A DNA stretch of 6,920 nucleotides from JAWOJB01 sp046484325 (GTDB lineage: Bacteria > Actinomycetota > Acidimicrobiia > Spongiisociales > ZC4RG35). The stretch spans positions 1 to 6,920 of the forward strand of contig JAWOJB010000023.1 in assembly GCA_046484325.1 (NCBI GenBank), written 5' to 3'. Below, piece by piece: positions 1 through 5,845 of this stretch; position 1 is the stretch's first letter, and each line of letters begins with the position of its first letter. The notes under the pieces were generated by a model. It had not been told where the DNA came from. It ran no database searches and worked only from the letters and a program-made list of their open reading frames with translations. The translations under genes and the position numbers were made by a program.

Positions 1-647
1 GAGATCCCGACACCCAGCACCAGCGGCACGTCGGTGACCGACCGGACGAGCGATGCCAGGCTCTCCGCGTGCTCGCTGATCGTCGAGCGCTCGCCGGTGA
101 CCCCGAGATCCGCGACCCCGTAGATGAAGGCAGGTTCGGCGGCCGCCACCGCCTCCACCCTCGCCCGGCCCGAGGTGGGTGCCACGAACAGTACGACACC
201 CAGACCGTGGCGGCGGGCGGCCTCCCGAACGGGTTCGGACTCCTCCAGGGGCAGATCCGGGACGATCACCCCGTCCACCCCTCGTTCGGCGATCGACGCC
301 AGAAAGCGGTCGACACCCCGCCGGAACACCGGGTTGGCGTAGGTCATGGCGAGGCTGGGGAGGCCGGTGGTGACCGTGATCTCTCCCAACACGCCCAGGC
401 ACGTGTCGAGGTCGGCTCCGGCGGCGAGGGCCGCCTCGCTGCCCGCCTGGATGACCGGCCCGTCCATCAACGGGTCCGAGTACGGGATCCCCACCTCGAA
501 GCCATCCGCCCCACCCTCGGCCAGCGCCCGGAACAGCGCGGGCGACGACGCCGGATCCGGGAGACCGGCGGTGAGGAACGGGAGGAAGGCCGCCCGGTTC
601 TCGGATCGGGTGCGGGCGAAGAGATCGCGGATCCGCTCCAGGCCCAT
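1..647 (-). CDS. trpA: Tryptophan synthase alpha subunit, 3' end cut by the window edge
   Basis: The alpha subunit cleaves indole-3-glycerol phosphate to indole and glyceraldehyde-3-phosphate and passes indole to TrpB inside the cytoplasmic alpha2beta2 complex. About 215 residues are visible; family members are usually 260-270, so the last quarter is missing. Seen in order: PFLTAGLPDP (residues 23-32), FEVGIPYSDPLMDGP (50-64) with catalytic Glu51 and Asp62 (Glu49 and Asp60 of the enteric enzyme), MTYANPV (101-107), VIVPDLPLEES (127-137) and loop 6 GVTG (182-185) containing the conserved Thr. One mild deviation: the Ser that precedes loop 6 in the enteric enzyme (YLLSRAGVTG) is Ala179 here. 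The ATG overlaps the trpB stop by one base (TGATG) and has no convincing Shine-Dalgarno of its own, so translation probably depends on ribosomes finishing trpB. Identity is secure. Confidence 0.96.
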   Translation of the reverse strand, partial: MGLERIRDLFARTRSENRAAFLPFLTAGLPDPASSPALFRALAEGGADGFEVGIPYSDPLMDGPVIQAGSEAALAAGADLDTCLGVLGEITVTTGLPSLAMTYANPVFRRGVDRFLASIAERGVDGVIVPDLPLEESEPVREAARRHGLGVVLFVAPTSGRARVEAVAAAEPAFIYGVADLGVTGERSTISEHAESLASLVRSVTDVPLVLGVGI

Positions 648-1837
648 CAGCGGTGGGCGGCGATCTGCTCGACGTCCTTGTCACCCCGGCCCGAGACGTT
701 GATGAGCACCGTCTTCCCGGCGAGGGCCGCCCGCTCCCGCGCCACCCAGGCGACGGCGTGGGCGGTCTCGAGCGCCGGGATGATCCCCTCGGTGCGGGCC
801 AGCAACTCGACCCCATCCAACGACTCGGCATCGGTCACCGACACATAGCGGGCCAGGCCGGACTCGTGGAAGTAGGCGTGCTCGGGGCCCACGCCCGGGT
901 AGTCGAGGCCCGCAGAGATCGAATGGGCCTCGAGCACCTGGCCGAGGTCGTCCTGCAGCATGAAGGTCCGGGTGCCGTGGATGATCCCGGCGCTTCCCGC
1001 CCCGATCGAAGCGCCGTGACGCCCGGTGGCGATCCCCTCCCCGGCCGCCTCCACCCCGACCAGGTCGATGCCCTGCCCGGCCAACGGGTGGAAGATCCCG
1101 ATGGCGTTCGACCCCCCGCCGACGCAGGCAACGACCACGTCCGGGAGGTCGCCGGCGAGCTGGTCCAGTACCTCCTCGCCGATCACCTTCTGGAACTCGC
1201 GCACCATCCACGGGAACGGATGCGGCCCGACCACCGATCCGATGATGTAGTGGGTGGACTCGACGGTCCGAACCCAGTCGCGCATGGCCTCGCTGACCGC
1301 GTCCTTCAGGGTTCCTGCCCCGGCCGACACCGGCCGCACCTCGGTCCCGAGGATCTCCATCCGCTGGACGTTGAGGGCCTGGCGGCGGATGTCGACCTCA
1401 CCCATGTACACGACGCATTCGAGGCCGAGGCGAGCGGCGGCGGTGGCCGTGGCGACACCGTGCTGCCCGGCGCCGGTCTCGGCGATCACCCGCGGCTTGC
1501 CCATCCGGCGGGCGAGCAGGCCCTGCCCGATCGCGTTGTTGATCTTGTGCGCTCCGGTGTGGGCGAGGTCCTCCCGCTTGAGGAGGATGGTGACCCCGAG
1601 GCGCTCGGACAGACGGGGAGCCAGGTGCAGTGGTGTCGGGCGTCCCACGAAGTCCGTCAGCAGCGAGCGGTAGCTCTCGACGAAGACCGGGTCGGCCCAT
1701 GCCTCGACGAATGCCCGCTCGAGCTGGTCGAGGGCGGGCATGAGCGTTTCGGGCGCGTACCGGCCTCCGAAGTCGCCGAACCGGCCGCGCTCGTCCGGCC
1801 GGTCGAGTGGTCGGTCGCGACGGTCGACCGATGTCAT
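647..1837 (-). CDS. trpB: Tryptophan synthase beta subunit, complete (396 aa)
   Basis: The PLP-dependent beta subunit condenses indole with L-serine to give tryptophan. The length (396 aa) is normal. Visible landmarks are the N-terminal GDFGGRYAPETLMPAL (21-36), the PLP lysine Lys98 in GAHKINNAIGQ, the catalytic Glu120 in ETGAGQHG, the phosphate-binding loop GGGSN (240-244), LDYPGVGPEH (311-320), Glu350 in TEGIIPALE and the C-terminal SGRGDKD (382-388). This is the ordinary TrpB1 type that works with TrpA. The open frame extends far upstream, but that extension is low-complexity Arg/Pro/Gly sequence antisense in style and lies over trpF. The ATG at 1837 is chosen because the conserved protein starts there, it overlaps the trpF stop as ATGA, and a strong GGAGGAGG lies 10 nt upstream. 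Confidence 0.98.
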   Translation of the reverse strand: MTSVDRRDRPLDRPDERGRFGDFGGRYAPETLMPALDQLERAFVEAWADPVFVESYRSLLTDFVGRPTPLHLAPRLSERLGVTILLKREDLAHTGAHKINNAIGQGLLARRMGKPRVIAETGAGQHGVATATAAARLGLECVVYMGEVDIRRQALNVQRMEILGTEVRPVSAGAGTLKDAVSEAMRDWVRTVESTHYIIGSVVGPHPFPWMVREFQKVIGEEVLDQLAGDLPDVVVACVGGGSNAIGIFHPLAGQGIDLVGVEAAGEGIATGRHGASIGAGSAGIIHGTRTFMLQDDLGQVLEAHSISAGLDYPGVGPEHAYFHESGLARYVSVTDAESLDGVELLARTEGIIPALETAHAVAWVARERAALAGKTVLINVSGRGDKDVEQIAAHR

Positions 1838-2445
1838 GCCCGTCTCGCCTCCTCCACATAGGCCTTGATCAGGCCGGGGTCTTTCACGCCGGGGCGGGAC
1901 TCTAGGCCGCTGGAGGCATCTACTCCCCACGGGCGGAGCCGTGCCACGGCCTCGCCCACCGTGCCTGGCCCCATGCCCCCGGCCAGCACCCAAGGGCGCG
2001 CCACCGCCGGGACCAGATCGGGATCGATGGGGGCGCCGGTGCCGCCGTGCAGCGAGGGGTGGGGACTGTCGAGCAACGGGATCTGGTCGGATGGGATCCG
2101 GGCGAAGTCGACGGGACCGTCGACCCGCACCGGGCGGAGCACGGTCAGGCCTGCCCGGATGGCGGCGACGGCGGCCCCGTCGGCCGAGGCGCCGTGTGGC
2201 TGGACGCCACCGACCCCGGTGAACGCGGCGAGGTCGAGTAGCTCGGCCGGATGTGCGTCGACGGTCACGATGAACGTCTCGAGAGGGGTGGAGGCGGCGA
2301 GTCGGGCAGCCTCCTCGGGCGTGACTCGACGGGACGAATCGGCCAGCACCAGCCCGATGGCGTCGGCCCCGGCGTCCTCTGCGGCGGCGACATCGGCCCG
2401 GCGCCGCACGCCGCAAACCTTGACCCATAGCGGTGCGCCGGTCAT
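1834..2445 (-). CDS. trpF: Phosphoribosylanthranilate isomerase, complete (203 aa)
   Basis: TrpF performs the Amadori rearrangement of N-(5-phosphoribosyl)anthranilate to CdRP, the substrate of TrpC. It is a single-domain beta/alpha barrel of about 200 residues, and the length fits. The signature VKVCGVRR (8-15) carries the catalytic Cys11; LLDS (124-127) supplies the general acid Asp126; GLVLADSSRRVTPEEA (31-46) is the usual GFVF.pSSpR.v region in variant form. HGGTGAPID (133-141), VLAGGMGP (153-160) and GVDASSGLESRPGVKD (174-189) form the phosphate-binding C-terminal half. Its ATG overlaps the trpC stop as ATGA, with GAGG six bases upstream of the start. Many actinobacteria lack trpF and use bifunctional PriA, so a separate copy here is informative about the host. 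Confidence 0.95.
   Translation of the reverse strand: MTGAPLWVKVCGVRRRADVAAAEDAGADAIGLVLADSSRRVTPEEAARLAASTPLETFIVTVDAHPAELLDLAAFTGVGGVQPHGASADGAAVAAIRAGLTVLRPVRVDGPVDFARIPSDQIPLLDSPHPSLHGGTGAPIDPDLVPAVARPWVLAGGMGPGTVGEAVARLRPWGVDASSGLESRPGVKDPGLIKAYVEEARRA
1848..1855 (-). promoter_or_regulatory. Strong ribosome binding site for trpB
   Basis: The minus strand reads GGAGGAGG, followed by 10 nt and the trpB ATG at 1837. It lies inside the last codons of trpF. It is the clearest Shine-Dalgarno in the window and decides the trpB start. It also suggests trpB is translated more strongly than its neighbours, which lack such a site. Confidence 0.8.
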
Positions 2446-3209
2446 CGGCGTCCTCGCAACGCCGCAACGGCGCCGGCCGGGTCGGCCGCCCGGACCAGGC
2501 TCTCGCCTACCAGCACGGCGTGATAGCCGGCGTCGACCATCCGTTGCGCGTCGGCCTGGGTGAAGATGCCGGACTCGGCCACCCGCACATCGACTCCGCC
2601 GAGGATCGGCGCCAGCCGCTCGGCGGTGGCCAGGTCGACGGCGAACGTGGCGAGGTCCCGGTTGTTGACACCGACCACCCGAGCACCCGCGGCCAGCGCC
2701 CGCTCGGCCTCGGGCTCATCGTGGATCTCGACGAGTGCCGCCACGCCCGCCTCTTCGGCCGTCTCGACCAGATGGCCGAGCTCACCGTCGCCGAGGACGG
2801 CGGCGATGAGGAGCACGGCATCGGCGCCGATCGCCCGCGCCTCCCACACCTGGGCGGGGTGAAGGGTGAAGTCCTTACGCAGCACGGGGAGGGACACAAC
2901 CCTGCGGATGGCGACCATGTCGTCATCCGACCCATCGAAGAACTCGGGTTCGGTGAGCACCGAGATCGCCGCCGCCCCTCCCCGGGCGTAAGCCCGTGCC
3001 AGGTTCGACGGGTCGAGATCGGGGGCGAGGGGGCCTCGCGAAGGCGAACGCCGCTTCACCTCGGCGATCACGGCCGGGACGCCAGAGCTCAGGGCGCCTG
3101 CGAAGTCCCGAGCAGGGGCCGCTTTCCGGGCGCGAGCCCGCCACTCGGCCTCGCCGGCGATGACCGGCTCGATCCGTTGAAGGGTGTGGGCGACGATCCG
3201 CTCCAGCAT
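2442..3209 (-). CDS. trpC: Indole-3-glycerol phosphate synthase, complete (255 aa)
   Basis: TrpC decarboxylates and closes CdRP to indole-3-glycerol phosphate, the step before tryptophan synthase. The catalytic set known from the archaeal enzyme is all present: Glu50 and Lys52 in VIAEVKRRSPSRG (48-60), Lys112 in VLRKDF, Glu161 in ALVEIHD, Asn182 in GVNNRDL and Glu212 in VAESGI. GYHAVLVGESLVR (229-240) is the C-terminal phosphate site. It is not fused to TrpF. The ATG at 3209 is chosen because the conserved N-terminus (MLERIV) begins there; longer in-frame extension runs into the glucosidase gene and is Pro/Arg-rich noise. No Shine-Dalgarno precedes this ATG, but a TACGAT hexamer ends 6 nt before it, which fits a leaderless transcript. 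It heads a tightly overlapping trpCFBA set. Confidence 0.97.
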   Translation of the reverse strand: MLERIVAHTLQRIEPVIAGEAEWRARARKAAPARDFAGALSSGVPAVIAEVKRRSPSRGPLAPDLDPSNLARAYARGGAAAISVLTEPEFFDGSDDDMVAIRRVVSLPVLRKDFTLHPAQVWEARAIGADAVLLIAAVLGDGELGHLVETAEEAGVAALVEIHDEPEAERALAAGARVVGVNNRDLATFAVDLATAERLAPILGGVDVRVAESGIFTQADAQRMVDAGYHAVLVGESLVRAADPAGAVAALRGRR

Positions 3210-3215
3210 CCCGGC

Positions 3216-3221
3216 ATCGTA
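3216..3221 (-). promoter_or_regulatory. Possible -10 box (TACGAT) for a leaderless trpC transcript
   Basis: On the minus strand TACGAT ends six bases before the trpC ATG, so a start seven bases below the hexamer falls on the A of the ATG. TAnnnT boxes at this distance are typical of actinobacterial leaderless genes. No good -35 hexamer is seen 16-18 bases upstream (the region is nearly pure G/C). The absence of a Shine-Dalgarno for trpC supports the reading. It remains a prediction from spacing alone. Confidence 0.45.
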
Positions 3222-3241
3222 CGGGCGGGCCGGGCCAACGC

Positions 3242-3259
3242 CGGATCGGCTCCGAACCG
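3242..3259. repeat. 18-bp imperfect dyad upstream of trpC (possible operator)
   Basis: The plus strand reads CGGATCGGCTCCGAACCG, in which 7 of 9 opposite pairs match (CGGnTCGGnnCCGAnCCG on the other strand). It lies about 33-50 bases upstream of the trpC start, that is, over or just above where a -35 region would be if transcription starts at the ATG. Without a loop it would be a protein-binding dyad rather than a hairpin. C/G-rich dyads of this size can arise by chance in such DNA. Confidence 0.3.
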
Positions 3260-3268
3260 TGGGCTGGG

Positions 3269-3287
3269 GAACACGATCTGTGTGTTC
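3269..3287. repeat. Inverted repeat GAACAC / GTGTTC at the glucosidase stop codon
   Basis: A perfect 6-bp inverted repeat, GAACAC and GTGTTC, separated by 7 bases, begins in the glucosidase TGA stop and runs into the gap before trpC. There is no T-run after it, so it is not a convincing intrinsic terminator. It could be an operator half-site pair or a small mRNA hairpin. Its lower GC content stands out from the surroundings. Confidence 0.35.
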
Positions 3288-4914
3288 ACCAACCCAGGGT
3301 TCGCCATTCCACGACGAGGGCCTCCCAGGGGGCGAGGGTGGTCGCGCCTGTGATGGTCGTGCCGAGGCGGGCGGGGTCGGTGGCGGCAAGCACGGTGGCC
3401 CCCCGCCAGGAGGGCACCTCCAGTCGAGCGTCAGCGGCAGACAGGTTGAGGGCGACATAGACAGGACCCTCGCCGTCGAGGCTGCGCTCGTAGGTCAACG
3501 GGTTGCCCTCGCCCACGAGGCGGATGTCGCCGGCGTGCAGGCTGGGCCGGGAACGGCGGAGCCCGAGCAGCGAGCGGTAGAGCTCGAGGTACGAGCCGGG
3601 TTGGCCGAGCTGGGCCTCGACCGAGATCCGCTCCTGACCGTGGACGGGCAGCCAGGTGGCGGGCGCCTCCGGTGGCGAGAACCCGGCATGCTCACCGATG
3701 GTCCACTGCATCGGAGTCCGGCAGCCGTCGCGCCCGAACCCCGGCATCCGCCTCCCCCACGGATCCTGCTGGAGCTCGGCGGGGATGAAGAGGTCGGGAG
3801 TACCGCACTCGTCGCCCTGATAGATGGTGGGCGTCCCCCGCAGCGTCAGCAGCAGCACCGCCGCCGCCCTCGCCGCCTCCGGGCCCCAGCGGGTGGCGAC
3901 CCGCGGCTCGTCGTGGTTGCCCACCACCCAGTTGGGCCATGCCCCCTCGGGCAGGGCGCCTTCGAGCCCGGCGATCGCCTCCCGGATACCCACCGAATCG
4001 GGCCCGGTCGGCATCAGCACGAAGTTGAACGGCATGTGGAGCTCGTCGAGCGCCTCCCCGTAATAGGAGGCCCACACCGGCCAGTCGTACTCGTGGATCT
4101 CGCCGACCAGCATCCGCTCCCCCGGATAGGAGTCGACCAGCGTTCGCATCTCCCGAAAAAGACGGTGGATGTCGGGGTGGGCGGCGTCGTGGACGTGGTC
4201 GAGGACCGCGTACTCCGGGTTGAGCTTGTAGGCCTCCAGCGGCACCTCGGCCGCTGCGGGCAGGTCGCGGAGCAGCGGGTCCTTCATCGCCCGGTGGGCC
4301 ACGTCGATGCGGAACCCGTCGACCCCCCGGTCGAGCCAGAAGCGGAGCACGTCGAACATCCCCCCCGCCAGCTCGGGGTTGCGCCAGTTGAGGTCGGGCT
4401 GCTCGGCGAGGAACGAGTGGAGGTAGAACTGGCCACTGGGCTCGTCCCAGGCCCAGGCCTTGCCTCCGAAGAGCGCCACCCAGTTGTTCGGCAACGACCC
4501 ATCGGGCCGGGGGTCCCGCCAGATGTACCAGTCGCGCTTCGGGCTGTTTCGCGACGCGCGTGACTCCTCGAACCACCGGTGCCGGTCGGAGCTGTGGTTG
4601 ATGACGTAGTCGACGATCACCCTGAGGCCCCGCTCGTGGGCGGCGGCGACCAGCCGGTCGAAGGCGGCCAGGTCGCCGTACATCGGGTCCACGTCGCAGA
4701 AGTCGGCCACGTCGTAGCCGAAGTCGGCCTGGGGCGACGGGTAGAACGGCGACAGCCAGATGGCATCCACCCCCAGGGTCTCGGAGAGGTGGTCGAGCCG
4801 GGCGGTGATCCCGTCGAGGTCGCCGATGCCGTCCCCGTCGGCGTCGGCGAAGCTGCGCGGGTAGATCTGATAGACGACCCCGGTCTGCCACCAGGGTCGG
4901 GCCGAACCGGACAT
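3286..4914 (-). CDS. GH13 alpha-glucosidase (oligo-1,6-glucosidase-like), complete (542 aa)
   Basis: A cytoplasmic alpha-amylase-family exo-glucosidase (no signal peptide) expected to release glucose from the non-reducing end of short alpha-glucosides. N-terminal WWQTGVVYQIYPRSF (8-22) leads into the calcium loop DADGDGIGDLDG (24-35). The four GH13 regions are visible: DYVINH (102-107), GFRIDVAH (200-207) with nucleophile Asp204, LVGEIHEYD (269-277) with acid/base Glu272, and GNHDEPR (332-338) with transition-state Asp335. The all-beta C-terminal domain follows from about residue 450. The residue after the nucleophile is Val205, which in Bacillus enzymes goes with alpha-1,6 preference, but the exact substrate cannot be fixed (isomalto-oligosaccharides, maltose or sucrose are possible). 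The ATG at 4914 is chosen because the conserved protein begins there and it starts 10 bp after the ygfZ stop. No Shine-Dalgarno is seen. Its place inside a trp cluster has no obvious metabolic reason. Confidence 0.93.
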   Translation of the reverse strand: MSGSARPWWQTGVVYQIYPRSFADADGDGIGDLDGITARLDHLSETLGVDAIWLSPFYPSPQADFGYDVADFCDVDPMYGDLAAFDRLVAAAHERGLRVIVDYVINHSSDRHRWFEESRASRNSPKRDWYIWRDPRPDGSLPNNWVALFGGKAWAWDEPSGQFYLHSFLAEQPDLNWRNPELAGGMFDVLRFWLDRGVDGFRIDVAHRAMKDPLLRDLPAAAEVPLEAYKLNPEYAVLDHVHDAAHPDIHRLFREMRTLVDSYPGERMLVGEIHEYDWPVWASYYGEALDELHMPFNFVLMPTGPDSVGIREAIAGLEGALPEGAWPNWVVGNHDEPRVATRWGPEAARAAAVLLLTLRGTPTIYQGDECGTPDLFIPAELQQDPWGRRMPGFGRDGCRTPMQWTIGEHAGFSPPEAPATWLPVHGQERISVEAQLGQPGSYLELYRSLLGLRRSRPSLHAGDIRLVGEGNPLTYERSLDGEGPVYVALNLSAADARLEVPSWRGATVLAATDPARLGTTITGATTLAPWEALVVEWRTLGW

Positions 4915-4936
4915 GGCGGGCAGGCTATCGCCCGCC
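4915..4936 (-). promoter_or_regulatory. GC hairpin abutting the glucosidase start codon
   Basis: On the minus strand GGCGGGC (4930-4936) and GCCCGCC (4915-4921) form a perfect 7-bp all-GC stem with an 8-base loop. The stem ends at the base before the glucosidase ATG and the loop holds the ygfZ stop codon TAG. In a read-through mRNA this would cover the start region, and no Shine-Dalgarno lies nearby. A ribosome finishing ygfZ would melt it, so it may enforce coupling. There is no T-run, so it is not an ordinary terminator. Confidence 0.45.
4922..4927 (-). promoter_or_regulatory. Possible -10 box (TAGCCT) for a leaderless glucosidase transcript
   Basis: A TAnnnT hexamer, TAGCCT, ends seven bases before the glucosidase ATG, nearly the same geometry as the TACGAT in front of trpC. 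It uses the ygfZ TAG stop and sits in the loop of the hairpin at 4915-4936. The candidate -35 at 17 bases (AACTTC) is poor. Spacing and the missing Shine-Dalgarno are the only support. Confidence 0.3.
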
Positions 4937-5845
4937 GACCATCGGAAGTTCGCGCACGACTGCGGGCGCCTCGCCGCCCTCCCAGCGGAGCGCCACCTCG
5001 TCACCCGCCTCGACCTCCCGGCGGACCAGCGCCAGGCCGACCGGAGCCCCGACCGTCAGCGACTCGGCGACCGAGGTGATCGCACCCACCTCCCGATCGC
5101 CTGCCCACACCGCCGAGCCGTCGGGGGGGAGCACGTTGCGGGTCACCGACAGGCCTCGCAGCCGCCGGTTGACATGGCCCCGGGTGTCGATGCGGGCGAC
5201 CAGCTCCTGGCCGAGGTAGCAGCCCTTCGAGAACGAGACCGCCTCGGCGACCAGCCCGGTCTCCTGGGGGATGGTCGACTCGTCGACGTCGACGCCCATC
5301 ACCGGCTCCCCGGCCTCCACCCGCACCGCCCGCACGGCGAGTGCGCCGGCGTGGGGCAACCCGCCCACCGGGGGCTCGCCGACGACGAGGACCCTGGCCA
5401 GGCCGGCCGGCGGCGCCGGGGCCAGCAGCACCCCGTCGCGCTCCACCCATCGGTCCTCGACCCCGAGGGCGGCGGGCGCCTCCGGACCCCACAGACCCCA
5501 CACCCCCCGATCGTCGGATCGGATCTCGGCCTTCACCCGGATCCGGTAGCCGGCCAGGTCGGCGGCCACCCGCTCGCCGAGCCCGGCGTCGGCCAGGATC
5601 CCGACCCGCTCGTCGCCTCGCAGCAGCCAGAGCAGGGCACGCAGCTTGCCCTGCGGCCCGAGCAGGAACGAGCGGGCCACCGAGCCGGGAGGCATCGCCT
5701 CTACGTCCTGGCTCAGCAGGCCGTGCAGGAACGACACGGCGTCGCGCCCCTCCACCCACACGAGGTCGTGGGTGATGCCGACCACCGCCGCGGCAGTCCG
5801 CAGCGCCCGGTACTCGGCGGTGACATCGCCGTAGGAGGCCCTCAC
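4925..5845 (-). CDS. ygfZ: YgfZ/GcvT-like folate-binding protein, complete (306 aa)
   Basis: A member of the COG0354 family, related to the glycine-cleavage T-protein. In E. coli YgfZ binds tetrahydrofolate and helps maintain certain iron-sulfur enzymes, including the radical-SAM protein MiaB. The diagnostic motif K-G-C-Y-x-G-Q-E is present as KGCYLGQE (207-214), with the conserved Cys209. FLHGLLSQDVEAM (39-51) and FLLGPQGKLRALLWLL (60-75) match the N-terminal folate-binding half; PQETGL (193-198) precedes the motif and RRLRGL (227-232) opens the C-terminal barrel. The start is taken as GTG at 5845, which overlaps the trpE stop as GTGA; the longer open frame upstream is Arg/Gly-rich sequence over trpE. 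There is no clear Shine-Dalgarno, so translation is probably coupled to trpE. A role in tryptophan synthesis is not known for this family. Confidence 0.9.
   Translation of the reverse strand: MRASYGDVTAEYRALRTAAAVVGITHDLVWVEGRDAVSFLHGLLSQDVEAMPPGSVARSFLLGPQGKLRALLWLLRGDERVGILADAGLGERVAADLAGYRIRVKAEIRSDDRGVWGLWGPEAPAALGVEDRWVERDGVLLAPAPPAGLARVLVVGEPPVGGLPHAGALAVRAVRVEAGEPVMGVDVDESTIPQETGLVAEAVSFSKGCYLGQELVARIDTRGHVNRRLRGLSVTRNVLPPDGSAVWAGDREVGAITSVAESLTVGAPVGLALVRREVEAGDEVALRWEGGEAPAVVRELPMVGGR

Noticed and set aside
653..1861. 402-residue plus-strand open frame
   Set aside because: It is the antisense shadow of trpB in GC-rich DNA. The product is Gly/Arg/Asp/His-rich with no recognisable domain, while trpB on the other strand is fully conserved.
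1861..1875. Small inverted repeat GGCCT / AGGCC near the trpF 3' end as a regulatory hairpin
   Set aside because: It is five base pairs, lies in conserved trpF coding sequence, and such repeats are common by chance in GC-rich genes.
1838..2467. N-terminal extension of TrpB (about 210 residues) as a possible fusion
   Set aside because: The extra residues are an out-of-frame reading of trpF, rich in Arg/Gly/Pro. The trpB ATG at 1837 has a strong ribosome binding site and the normal family length.
3269..3287. Actinobacterial SOS (LexA) box
   Set aside because: GAAC and GTTC are present but are 11 bases apart, whereas the known box has four bases between them.
3210..3458. N-terminal extension of TrpC
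   Set aside because: The extra 83 residues are Pro/Ser-rich, run into the glucosidase 3' end and precede the normal TrpC start.
3184..4563. 459-residue plus-strand open frame
   Set aside because: It lies opposite the glucosidase and shows repetitive Val/Glu/His/Arg composition typical of the antisense frame of a high-GC gene. No family signature is visible.
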